From assembly GCA_024277515.1 (NCBI GenBank), contig JAJRVB010000044.1, positions 1-12,711 of the forward strand: a DNA stretch of 12,711 bases. Direction: 5' to 3'. A model generated the notes under the pieces. That model had not been told where the DNA came from. It did no database searches and saw only the letters and a program-made list of their open reading frames with translations. Made by a program: the position numbers and the translations under genes. The DNA is from Nitrospirota bacterium (GTDB lineage Bacteria; Nitrospirota; Thermodesulfovibrionia; UBA6902). This document shows, piece after piece, positions 5,278 to 11,913 of the stretch (positions within the stretch are counted from its first letter, which is position 1; each line of letters opens with the position of its first letter).

Positions 5278-8037
5278 TCAGCCGCCTGAGCTGTTACATA
5301 CCGGGCTGTGATAACAGTACCCGCATTCCCTGTCATGAAACGGATGAGGGGGAAACAGCCCGTTTTGCAGATTCCCTGCAAGTTCTTCGGCCTTGTGCAT
5401 GGCTTTATCAATGAATTCTTCCATGGTAATTTTCTTTGGATACCAGTTTACGCGCCCTTCCTTTAGAGAGTAATACCCGACTTTTTCAACCCTCTCCGGA
5501 AAATTCTCCTGCCACATCCGCGCATAAAGCGGCATCTGCAGACTGTCCCTGTCAACAGCCCCTGTCTTGTAATCCAGAAGAATGACCGTGTCCCGGGTTG
5601 CGATTTCTGACTTCTGACTTCTGACTTCTGACTTCTGTTTACGGTCAACCCTGTCAATTTTACCTTTTAATTTCAGGTTGTTGATTTTTGCCGTCAGCTT
5701 TTTCTCAACCATGACGGGGTGGTAGCCCTGGTCCCTTATATCATGTTCCTGGTCCCTTAACAGGGGCAGGAGTGTCCTGAAGATTTCCCCTGCAACTCTT
5801 GACCAGAAATCACCTATCGGGAACTGCTTCAGACTCTGATCAAGACAGCTGAATAGCATTGAATCAATATTATTTATTTCAATATCACCCTCTTTGAAAA
5901 GATTTTCCATGGTCTTGTGCGCGAGACTTCCCCACAGCCTTGCTTCCACCTCAAATTTCGGGGGTGTTACAGGCTCAAGTCCGAGGACTTTTTCTATATA
6001 GAAGCGCCTGGGGCACTTTCTGAAAAACTCCAGGTCCGTGACATTGATATATCCCTTTGACATCGGGCCGGTTCCACGGAGAAGGGTGTTTACGGTTTTT
6101 CCGCCAAGTGACATATCCCCGCCAAGATAGTTTCTGTCAGCCGGGCTCGAATGTGCTGCAGCGCCCTCCCGGGTCAGGACATCTTCTTCAGTGAAGATGT
6201 TCAGGGCCGGGGGGCTGAGGCTTTCGCCCCAGTCAAGGAACGGCGATGGAAGAAATACCTTGTCACCGTCCGCTGAGGGGCAGGAAATGCAAGGTTCGCG
6301 GGCTGAAACATTCAGCAGCCTTTTAAAATACAGTTTTTGCCTGTTCAGGTAGTATTCAAGATGAGGCATGCCCATCGCCTTTTTTACCTTTTCAGGCAGG
6401 ATCGGATCTATCCCCGGTCTTGCCGGAAAATCCCCTTCAAGCACTCCCCCGAAGAACAGAGCCTTTGTCTCTATGCCTGCCGCCAGCTCGGGAGGGACTA
6501 TTTTCACCCCGTCCCTGTTATCTTCCGAACCCTGCAGGCCCTGCAGCAGATATCTCAGACAGGCTGAGGGCGCTTCAATGAAACTGTCCTCTGATTCATA
6601 TATTCCTGCAAGGCGTCTCAGCTCGATCAACAGGTTGCTGATTTTTCCGGATATATCATCTCCGTTATCAGGCATCCGGTCACTACCAAGAGCATCAAAG
6701 AAGCCGAACCTGTCCAGGGCTGATTCAAAGGCATCGATAAAGGAGGAAAGGGATTTCTGTGCTTTTATATTTTCGATGACTGCAATAATTTTTCCGACAT
6801 CCTTCTGAAAGGCATCAAGCAGTTCCTTGTCATCTCCCAGGAATTCATTTTTCCGGGAGCTCAGCAGGGTGTCCCTGACGGAAAGCCATGACTGCCTTCC
6901 CCTGACAACTCCGGCAGCATAGGAGTAACTCACTGCCCGCTCTCGGACGATATCCGGTATCGCCGGCATATATGGGGAGATAAGGAGTGACAGAAAATCG
7001 CTCCTCGAGTAATCTTCTTCAATGCAGTTGATCATTTCTTCCAGGATAACAACGGGCTGTGCTGATGAGAGGCTGTACGAAGAGATGTTCATGGGGATGC
7101 CGTATCTCTGAAATACCCGCCGGACCATCGGCAGGTACTTTGAAAGCAGGGGGAAGCATACTGAGACTTCCTGAGGCCTGACGCCTTCGATAATCACTTT
7201 TTTTACCGCCCCGGCAATACCCTCCACTTCATCTTCCATTGACGGCCAGGCGTAATAGGCGGTGTTTTTTCTGCAGATGCCGCTATTGAGCTTTCGCATC
7301 TCTTCCCATTTCCCGGATGTATTGAAGTATTTCAGGATTCCCGTATTTTCCTCTGCAAACAGGATTACTCTTTCAGCCTTATCCATAAGCGCCTCTATTA
7401 TTTCGAGTTCCACCGGAGTGGGATCAAAGAACCCGTCAATGACAAGCAGCCCCGGCATTACGGACTCCTTTATGAGAGAGACGCTGTTTATGAGAAGGTC
7501 TTCAGGGTCAGCTATCTTTTTTTCTTTCAGTGTCTCTTCATATGCCCTGAGGACATCCAGCGCCCTTGCAGCCCTGTCCGCTGCCTTTTCTTCAAATATT
7601 AGCCGGCCGGTTTCCTCTTTTATCCGGCTGAGGTCTTTGCCCGGAAGATGGTGCCTGATCTTTTTCAGGAGATCAGCCAGCAGGCGCGCATAGCCCATAT
7701 TCTTTTCATTGAGAATTTCGCAGAGGATAAGCGTCCTTATATGATCGGATATCGCGCTCTTTTCGCCGTACATTTCATGGAGATCTGAAGCGAGCTGTTT
7801 AATGGTCAGCGGCTGAAAGGGGATATAGGATGATATGTCCCGGGCCTTTTTTACATAAGAAAAAAAACGGGTCTTTGTGTCCGAGAGGATATAGCTGTTA
7901 GGGGCAAGGTAGCATACCGAAGAAAAATCATTTTCAGGGCAGCAGGAGATGATTTCTCCGAATATCGGCGTTTTTCTGTTTCCTGTCCCTGGAGGGGCGA
8001 TATACAGTGTCCCTTTTATCATCAATGGACTACGCAT
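5278..8037 (-). CDS. addB: AddB-like subunit with C-terminal iron-sulphur PD-(D/E)XK nuclease domain
   Basis: This is the 919-residue partner of AddA in end resection. Family marks are LLVIDGFFDPTPVE (197-210), GGVLEGDFP (530-538), and a C-terminal nuclease domain with GSLAHKTME (703-711), GKIDRVD (792-798), LLDYKTG (820-826) and QMPLY (834-838). C675, C905, C908 and C914 are placed like the four ligands of the AddB-type [4Fe-4S] nuclease staple. The N-terminal nucleotide site, APPGTGNRKT, is a degenerate Walker A, so ATP binding is doubtful. The ATG at 8037 is chosen because GGAGG lies 9 bases upstream; the frame stays open back to 8244, but that stretch codes for the glycosylase on another frame. 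The first 8 bases overlap the glycosylase stop, suggesting coupled translation. A 7-bp tandem repeat is translated as an insert at about 800-811, between two catalytic motifs. Confidence 0.88.
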   Translation of the reverse strand: MRSPLMIKGTLYIAPPGTGNRKTPIFGEIISCCPENDFSSVCYLAPNSYILSDTKTRFFSYVKKARDISSYIPFQPLTIKQLASDLHEMYGEKSAISDHIRTLILCEILNEKNMGYARLLADLLKKIRHHLPGKDLSRIKEETGRLIFEEKAADRAARALDVLRAYEETLKEKKIADPEDLLINSVSLIKESVMPGLLVIDGFFDPTPVELEIIEALMDKAERVILFAEENTGILKYFNTSGKWEEMRKLNSGICRKNTAYYAWPSMEDEVEGIAGAVKKVIIEGVRPQEVSVCFPLLSKYLPMVRRVFQRYGIPMNISSYSLSSAQPVVILEEMINCIEEDYSRSDFLSLLISPYMPAIPDIVRERAVSYSYAAGVVRGRQSWLSVRDTLLSSRKNEFLGDDKELLDAFQKDVGKIIAVIENIKAQKSLSSFIDAFESALDRFGFFDALGSDRMPDNGDDISGKISNLLIELRRLAGIYESEDSFIEAPSACLRYLLQGLQGSEDNRDGVKIVPPELAAGIETKALFFGGVLEGDFPARPGIDPILPEKVKKAMGMPHLEYYLNRQKLYFKRLLNVSAREPCISCPSADGDKVFLPSPFLDWGESLSPPALNIFTEEDVLTREGAAAHSSPADRNYLGGDMSLGGKTVNTLLRGTGPMSKGYINVTDLEFFRKCPRRFYIEKVLGLEPVTPPKFEVEARLWGSLAHKTMENLFKEGDIEINNIDSMLFSCLDQSLKQFPIGDFWSRVAGEIFRTLLPLLRDQEHDIRDQGYHPVMVEKKLTAKINNLKLKGKIDRVDRKQKSEVRSQKSEIATRDTVILLDYKTGAVDRDSLQMPLYARMWQENFPERVEKVGYYSLKEGRVNWYPKKITMEEFIDKAMHKAEELAGNLQNGLFPPHPFHDRECGYCYHSPVCNSSGG
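5605..5637. repeat. Heptamer tandem repeat (TTCTGAC) inside addB
   Basis: TTCTGAC is repeated four times perfectly plus 5 bases of a fifth unit, 33 bp in total. In the coding direction it reads as AGAAGTC-type units and is translated as the periodic peptide QKSEVRSQKSE. It falls between GKIDRVD and LLDYKTG of the AddB nuclease domain, in a loop that varies in the family. Because 7 is not a multiple of 3, a change in copy number keeps the frame only in steps of three units. Confidence 0.9.
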
Positions 8038-8695
8038 GAAAAAAGGCCTCCAGGGGACAACCTGAACACCTCGGCCTGGGTTTGCAGTAATGTTTGCCAA
8101 GCATGACGAGCAGTGCATGATATTCATTGAAGAGGGAGACATCCGTACGCAGATTTGTCTGAAACAGGTCCTGCAATTCCTGGTAGGCGGCCTTTTCTGA
8201 TACGACCTTATGCCTCTGAAGGACCCTTTTTGTATATGCATCAATTACAAATACGGGCTTTTCGAGGGCATACAAAAGTATGGAATCCGCTGTCTCGGGG
8301 CCTATGCCGTTAACATTGAGAAGGCCTTCTCTGAGGGAATGAGTGTCCTCTGCCTTCATACGTTTCATGCTGCCTTTATAGTGATTTAAAAGAAAAGCCA
8401 GAAAGTTTTTGAGCCGTCTGGTCTTGACATTAAAATACCCCGCAGGCCTGATTAATGAAGCAATCTTTGGGGGGGGCATTTCATGCAGGATTTTTGCCTT
8501 CAGTGCCCTCTCTTTTTTTAAATTACCTATCGCCTTTTCAACGTTGTCCCAGTTTGTGTTCTGCGTAAGGATCGCCCCGACCGCTATTTCAAAAGGGGTG
8601 TCTCCGGGCCACCACTGCTGGGGGCCGAAATGTTTGTAAAGAGAGTTGTATATGTCGGTTAATATCTTATGGTTGTTTTGCTTTCTTTTTGCCAT
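8030..8695 (-). CDS. HhH-GPD DNA glycosylase of the COG2231/MagIII type
   Basis: This 221-residue base-excision repair protein resembles endonuclease III relatives of COG2231, which includes Helicobacter MagIII, a 3-methyladenine glycosylase. Visible are FGPQQWWPGDTPFEIAVG (23-40), the TQNTNW block (44-49), the helix-hairpin-helix LLNVNGIGPETADSILLYA (125-143), and the catalytic aspartate in FVIDAYTKRV (149-158, D152). At the position of the endonuclease III lyase lysine there is glutamate (GPETA), so a monofunctional glycosylase is expected. Cysteines C204, C210 and C213 match three of the four iron-sulphur ligands of endonuclease III; the fourth is absent because the protein ends in EAFFHA. 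The start is set at ATG 8695. A GTG at 8758 would add 21 residues encoded by the inverted-repeat element and is judged less likely, although the ATG has no clear ribosome site. The stop overlaps addB by 8 bp. Confidence 0.85.
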   Translation of the reverse strand: MAKRKQNNHKILTDIYNSLYKHFGPQQWWPGDTPFEIAVGAILTQNTNWDNVEKAIGNLKKERALKAKILHEMPPPKIASLIRPAGYFNVKTRRLKNFLAFLLNHYKGSMKRMKAEDTHSLREGLLNVNGIGPETADSILLYALEKPVFVIDAYTKRVLQRHKVVSEKAAYQELQDLFQTNLRTDVSLFNEYHALLVMLGKHYCKPRPRCSGCPLEAFFHA

Positions 8696-8699
8696 TGTG

Positions 8700-8789
8700 A
8701 AAAAGGGTTCAAGGGGTCGAGGGTTCACGGATTCAAGTGAAAAATTAAATACCTTCACTTGACCCCTCGAATCCTTGAATCCTTAACCC
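8700..8789 (-). repeat. Long imperfect inverted repeat built from degenerate octamers; possible hint terminator
   Basis: Arms 8705-8741 and 8754-8789 are inverted copies of octamer arrays. The left arm reads AAGGGGTC, GAGGGTTC, ACGGATTC, AAGTGAA; the right arm, read on the other strand, gives AAGGATTC, AAGGATTC, GAGGGGTC, AAGTGAA. The loop is 12 bases and AT-rich. The nine base pairs nearest the loop are perfect (TTCACTTGA), and roughly 28 of 36 positions can pair overall, counting G-T. On the minus strand the stem is followed at once by five T residues (complement of 8700-8704), so it may end hint transcription just before the glycosylase start. Confidence 0.7.
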
Positions 8790-8804
8790 CCTGCTCTTAT
8801 TTAT

Positions 8805-9146
8805 TTATCCCGGCGGCCACTGCATGGGCCTTCCTCCGAGCAGATGGAGGTGTATGTGAAAGACTGTCTGGCCCGCTTCCGCGTTGCAGTTCATCACGAG
8901 CCTGAACCCTCTGTCCGCAATGCCTCTCTCTTTTGCGATATTGTTTGCAGCCTGATATAACTTTCCAATGAGCTCATTATCATCATCGCCTATTTCCAGA
9001 GAGGTTGCAATGTGTTTCCTCGGTATTACAAGGATATGAACAGGGGCCTGCGGGTTTACATCTTCAAAGGCATACACATATTCGTCCTGATACACTGTTT
9101 TTGAAGGTATTTCTCCTCCGGCTATTTTGCAAAACAGGCAGCTCAT
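8805..9146 (-). CDS. Hint/HIT-family purine nucleoside phosphoramidase
   Basis: This 113-residue histidine-triad protein is complete. Hint enzymes hydrolyse AMP bonded to amines or lysyl groups; the physiological substrate in most bacteria is unclear. The signature HIHLHLLGGRPMQWPPG ends the protein, with the triad at H97, H99 and H101, and the supporting PVHILVIPRKH (35-45) and MNCNAEAGQTVFH (85-97) blocks are intact. C3 and C6 in SCLFCKI match the family's CIFCKI start and, with H37 and H97, could bind zinc as in some members. The ATG at 9146 has AAGGAG 7 bases upstream. It is first in a minus-strand run with the glycosylase and addB, but the hairpin at 8705-8789 may separate it from them. 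Confidence 0.95.
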   Translation of the reverse strand: MSCLFCKIAGGEIPSKTVYQDEYVYAFEDVNPQAPVHILVIPRKHIATSLEIGDDDNELIGKLYQAANNIAKERGIADRGFRLVMNCNAEAGQTVFHIHLHLLGGRPMQWPPG

Positions 9147-9169
9147 GTTTTTTCTCCTTTTTGCTTACC

Positions 9170-9203
9170 ATTATAAACAAAATATATCTTTTTTGATTAT
9201 AAT
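9170..9203. promoter_or_regulatory. Overlapping divergent promoters between hint and the small plus-strand gene
   Basis: Perfect TATAAT boxes face outward: one on the minus strand (complement of 9170-9175), 24 bases before the hint ATG, and one on the plus strand (9198-9203). With 17-bp spacers the -35 region of each would touch the other's -10, so the two promoters would compete. Neither -35 hexamer is close to consensus. Confidence 0.5.
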
Positions 9204-9225
9204 ACGGTCCATGGAACTGATAAGC

Positions 9226-9570
9226 ATGAGTAAACTGAAAGAGAGCCCCCTTATTATACAGGATATCAGGTGGGACCTGACCCCAAAGATCTTTATGGAC
9301 CCTTCTTCCGTACCGGGAGATGCATCAGGGAAGGGGGCAGATATTACATACGGATATATGCTGTATGTCGACCTTATGGATGAGAAGCCTGTGCTTGTCC
9401 TCATGCAGCTCAAACGTATTATGAGCAAGAGTGTAGGGTATGTCCCGGACGTTCCCGAAGAGCTGCTGAGGGAAGCTATGCAATGCGAAGATTCGGACTG
9501 CATTGCGGGCATGTATCCCCTTAACGCAAGTCTCGAGAGCTGGCTGAAAAATCAGCTCGGTATTTCCTGA
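9226..9570 (+). CDS. Small soluble protein of unknown function
   Basis: I do not recognise this 114-residue protein. It is acidic and has no signal peptide, membrane segment or obvious metal-binding cluster. Its middle (YGYMLYVDLMDEKPVLVLMQ) looks like paired beta strands, and the C-terminal part (PEELLREAMQC, LESWLKNQLGI) looks helical. A block near the start, IQDIRWDLTPKIFM, may be conserved. The ATG at 9226 is preferred because GGAA lies 9 bases upstream; the ATG at 9211 is in frame and adds five residues. A TATAAT at 9198-9203 would start transcription near 9210, giving a very short leader, or a leaderless message from the upstream ATG. The frame is open throughout and codon use is like its neighbours. 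It ends tail to tail with the osmC-like gene, overlapping by 19 bp. Confidence 0.7.
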   Translation: MSKLKESPLIIQDIRWDLTPKIFMDPSSVPGDASGKGADITYGYMLYVDLMDEKPVLVLMQLKRIMSKSVGYVPDVPEELLREAMQCEDSDCIAGMYPLNASLESWLKNQLGIS

Positions 9571-10034
9571 TCCTCTTTGATTTCGTAGCTCACTTTAACA
9601 TCAATATCTTTACGTAATGAGTGATATACAGAGCAGTATTTCTCCTGGGAAAGTGATATGGCCCTGTCAAGCTTTCTGGATGTAATACCCTTTCCTGAAA
9701 TATGGATTATTATCTCTATGGATTTGAAATATTGCGGCGGGGTTGGATTTCTCTTCCCTGACGTCTCTATCTCAAACTCCCTGATCTCCACCCGCATCTT
9801 CTGAAGAAACATTACTACATCTATCGCCAGGCAGCCTGAAACACTCATCAAAAGCGTGTCTGTCGGAAAGCACCCTTCCATTGCCCTGGGGTCATATTCA
9901 AATTCATAACCGCGTATCCTTGCGGTGAAGACCAGTTCATTTTCCCAGGTCAGGAACCCCTTGCTTTCAAGAGGTACTTTTTCTTTCCATCCTTCAACGG
10001 ATTTTTCCAGATCTTCAGCATTTTTTTCTTCCAT
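9552..10034 (-). CDS. OsmC-family thiol peroxidase-like protein
   Basis: This 160-residue protein belongs to the OsmC/Ohr fold, small dimeric enzymes that reduce organic or fatty-acid hydroperoxides through two cysteines. The two expected redox cysteines are present: C68 in VSGCLAIDVV and C134 in EKYCSVYHSL. The segment CFPTDTLLMSVSGC matches the family pattern of a proline followed by a hydrophobic helix ending in Gly/Ala-Cys. The spacing suits the general OsmC/YhfA group better than Ohr proper, but the subgroup is not certain. It has an unusually long charged N-terminus (first 25 residues). AGGAGG lies 13 bases before the ATG at 10034, a rather long spacing. It follows cutA by 28 bp in the same direction and is probably co-transcribed with it. 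Confidence 0.88.
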   Translation of the reverse strand: MEEKNAEDLEKSVEGWKEKVPLESKGFLTWENELVFTARIRGYEFEYDPRAMEGCFPTDTLLMSVSGCLAIDVVMFLQKMRVEIREFEIETSGKRNPTPPQYFKSIEIIIHISGKGITSRKLDRAISLSQEKYCSVYHSLRKDIDVKVSYEIKEDQEIPS

Positions 10035-10062
10035 TACTATCTTACAACCTCCTGTTTGAATG

Positions 10063-10395
10063 TTACTGCCCTGTTGACGCCCTCAGCCAATTGAGATAAT
10101 CTTCGGAACCGCCCGTTATGGGAATCGCTATGACCTCCGGCACATCATAGCTGTGCAGTTCCCCGACTCTGGCGGAAACGGCATCCAGGAGTCTCTTCTG
10201 CGACTTTACGATCATGAGCACTTCCGTATCATCTTCAATTTTGCCCTGCCATCTGTAAATGGATCGTATATTCCTTACGATATTTACGCATGCAGCAAGT
10301 TTTTCTTCGACAAGGCAACGGGCGATCCTGGCTGCTTCATCCTCGCCGGGGGCGGTGATGAAGATGGCTATTTCGATGTCATGTTTCTCGGACAT
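10063..10395 (-). CDS. cutA: CutA1-family protein
   Basis: This 110-residue protein matches CutA1, a small, very stable trimer first linked to divalent-metal tolerance in Escherichia coli; its actual role is still debated. Family blocks in order: EIAIFITAPGEDEAARIARCLVE with the early beta-strand and helix, LAACVNIV (34-41), IYRWQGKIEDDTEVLMIVKS (46-65), HSYDVPEVIAIPI (81-93) and the terminal DYLNWL (99-104). The ATG at 10395 gives the usual short N-terminus. A GTG at 10416 would add seven residues; neither has a convincing ribosome site. It is divergent from rho, whose promoter region it faces, and is the first gene of a two-gene unit with the osmC-like gene. Confidence 0.93.
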   Translation of the reverse strand: MSEKHDIEIAIFITAPGEDEAARIARCLVEEKLAACVNIVRNIRSIYRWQGKIEDDTEVLMIVKSQKRLLDAVSARVGELHSYDVPEVIAIPITGGSEDYLNWLRASTGQ

Positions 10396-10441
10396 TGAAA
10401 TATATTTTGCAGACACGCGGCTAAAAAAGCAATTTCCGGTA

Positions 10442-10470
10442 TTGACAAAAACAATAAACTGTTATACTAT
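10442..10470 (+). promoter_or_regulatory. Sigma-70-type promoter of rho
   Basis: A perfect -35 TTGACA (10442-10447) is followed by TATACT (10463-10468, 15-bp spacer) or TACTAT (10465-10470, 17-bp spacer) as the -10. Transcription would begin near 10476 and give a leader of about 108 bases before rho. Confidence 0.6.
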
Positions 10471-10514
10471 TTCCTTAACAATTCTTCTTTTTAACAATCC
10501 CTATTTAAGTTGAA

Positions 10515-10553
10515 AGGTTAAAACCTCCAAAGGCATATTTTTTTCAAAAATAT
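10515..10553 (+). promoter_or_regulatory. Hairpins in the rho leader
   Basis: The leader holds AGGTT-AA-AACCT (about 10515-10526) and then the stronger AT-rich hairpin ATATTTTT-TTC-AAAAATAT (10535-10542 with 10546-10553). Rho represses its own synthesis through its leader in E. coli; whether these stems do anything similar here is inference. The rho ribosome site AAGGAAG (10568-10574) lies just downstream, unpaired with either stem. Confidence 0.35.
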
Positions 10554-10583
10554 CTATTCCCACAAAAAAGGAAGTCAAATCAC

Positions 10584-11867
10584 ATGGCAAACAAAAGCAG
10601 GAATCAAGGAACATCCGGTATGAACATTACGGATCTTAAGGAAAAAACAATTGATGAGCTGACTAAAATGGCTAAAGAATTAAATGTGGAAGGCGCGAGA
10701 GGGCTGAGAAAACAGGACCTGATTTTTGCGATACTGCAGGCTCAGACAGAAAAAACCGGTCTTATTTTCGGGGAAGGCGTGCTGGAGATCTTACCTGATG
10801 GTTTCGGGTTTCTCCGTTCTCCGAATTACAGTTATCTGCCCGGTCCGGATGATATATATGTTTCCCCTTCACAGATAAGAAGGTTTACTCTCCGTACAGG
10901 AGACCTGGTCACAGGCCAGATAAGGCCTCCAAAAGAAAGTGAACGCTACTTTGCCCTTCTGAAAGTAGAGGCGGTGAACCATGAGTCTCCGGATGACAGC
11001 ATAGAAAGACCTTTTTTTGATAACCTCGTGCCGTATTACCCGACAGAGGCGATCAATCTGGAATATAGCAAGACCGATTACTCCACCCGTGTTATGAGTC
11101 TGGTTTCACCTATCGGGATGGGCCAGAGGGGGATGGTCGTTGCAGCGCCACGTACCGGAAAGACGATGCTGCTCCAGTCCATAGCAAAGGCTGTCAAGAA
11201 AAATCATCCTGACATACATCTTATCATCCTTCTTATTGATGAGAGACCTGAGGAAGTGACCGACTGGAAAAGACAGGTTGATGCGGAGATTATAAGTTCA
11301 ACTTTTGACGAGCCGCCCCAGAGACATCTGCAGGTGGCGGAGATGGTTATTGAACGGTCCAAGAGACTCGTTGAAACCAGCAGAAACGTGGTCATCCTGC
11401 TGGACTCCATTACGAGGCTTGCGAGGGCGTATAATGCGGTCATCCCTGCAAGCGGCAAGGTGCTCTCGGGAGGACTGGACTCAAATGCGCTCCAGAAACC
11501 CAAAAGGTTCTTCGGTACCGCAAGAAATATAGAAGGCGGAGGCAGCCTGACCATTATGGCTACAGCCCTTGTGGATACCGGCAGCAGGATGGATGACGTG
11601 ATTTTTGAGGAATTCAAGGGCACGGGCAACATGGAACTGCACCTGGACAGAAAGCTTGTGGACAAGCGGATATTCCCGACCATCAATATCAATGCATCAG
11701 GCACGAGAAAAGAGGAGCTCCTTGTTGACAAGAAGATGCTCCAGAGAATGTGGATATTGAGAAAAGTGCTTCATTCCCTCAGCGCTATCGAGAGCATGGA
11801 GTTTCTGCTTGACAAGATCAAGGGGACAAAGGACAACAAGGAATTTCTTGATATGATGAACAAGTAG
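10584..11867 (+). CDS. rho: Transcription termination factor Rho
   Basis: This complete 427-residue hexameric RNA helicase ends transcripts by pulling nascent RNA through its ring. In order: an N-terminal Rho-N helical domain (MNITDLKEKTIDELTKMA, from 13), a cold-shock-type RNA-binding domain with GFGFLRSP and DDIYVSPSQIRRF (73-101), the Walker A motif AAPRTGKT (187-194), LLIDERPEEVTDWKR (216-230), Walker B NVVILLDSITRLARAYN (268-284), the Q-loop region SGKVLSGGLDSNAL (290-303), the catalytic-region block EEFKGTGNMELHL (342-354) and the R-loop GTRKEELL (373-380). The Walker A reads PRTGKT where E. coli has PKAGKT, a common natural variant. No large insertion is present. The ATG at 10584 has GGAAG 9 bases upstream. 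The gene stands alone under its own promoter and argS follows 46 bp later. Confidence 0.98.
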   Translation: MANKSRNQGTSGMNITDLKEKTIDELTKMAKELNVEGARGLRKQDLIFAILQAQTEKTGLIFGEGVLEILPDGFGFLRSPNYSYLPGPDDIYVSPSQIRRFTLRTGDLVTGQIRPPKESERYFALLKVEAVNHESPDDSIERPFFDNLVPYYPTEAINLEYSKTDYSTRVMSLVSPIGMGQRGMVVAAPRTGKTMLLQSIAKAVKKNHPDIHLIILLIDERPEEVTDWKRQVDAEIISSTFDEPPQRHLQVAEMVIERSKRLVETSRNVVILLDSITRLARAYNAVIPASGKVLSGGLDSNALQKPKRFFGTARNIEGGGSLTIMATALVDTGSRMDDVIFEEFKGTGNMELHLDRKLVDKRIFPTININASGTRKEELLVDKKMLQRMWILRKVLHSLSAIESMEFLLDKIKGTKDNKEFLDMMNK

Positions 11868-11902
11868 TCCGCACCCCCCGACTCTCTTTATCGAAAATTA
11901 AT

Positions 11903-11908
11903 TATAAT
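11903..11908 (+). promoter_or_regulatory. Possible -10 box abutting argS
   Basis: A perfect TATAAT ends 5 bases before the argS ATG at 11914. If used, transcription would begin at or next to the start codon, giving a leaderless message; this agrees with the lack of a Shine-Dalgarno sequence there. There is no good -35 hexamer, and the AT-rich gap could produce the match by chance. Confidence 0.3.
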
Positions 11909-11913
11909 TGTTC

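Noticed and set aside
5605..5637. CRISPR-like array
   Set aside because: The units are 7 bp, directly contiguous with no spacers, and lie inside a coding sequence.
5463..5657. Separate 64-residue gene containing the repeat peptide
   Set aside because: The heptamer is open in all three coding-strand frames, which creates this shadow frame inside addB.
464..8037. New anti-phage defence system made of helicase-nuclease, toxin-antitoxin and ATPase
   Set aside because: The helicase-nuclease is an ordinary AddAB-type repair enzyme, the ATPase is a pseudogene, and the toxin pair looks like a stray insertion; nothing links them functionally.
8038..8244. Extension of addB to an upstream start
   Set aside because: The added 69 residues would overlap the glycosylase in another frame and look like no AddB N-terminus; the ATG at 8037 has a good ribosome site.
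8696..8758. GTG start of the glycosylase at 8758
   Set aside because: It would encode a tail made entirely of the inverted-repeat element, and homologues start near the ATG at 8695. Kept as an open possibility under findings.
9127..9210. Longer N-terminus for the small plus-strand gene
   Set aside because: It would run through the hint ribosome site and the divergent promoter, and the added residues are low-complexity.
11204..11731. 175-residue open frame on the minus strand
   Set aside because: Complete overlap with the most conserved part of rho; serine- and leucine-rich product typical of antisense frames.
11868..11913. Terminator between rho and argS
   Set aside because: There is a run of six C residues but no stem followed by a T run.
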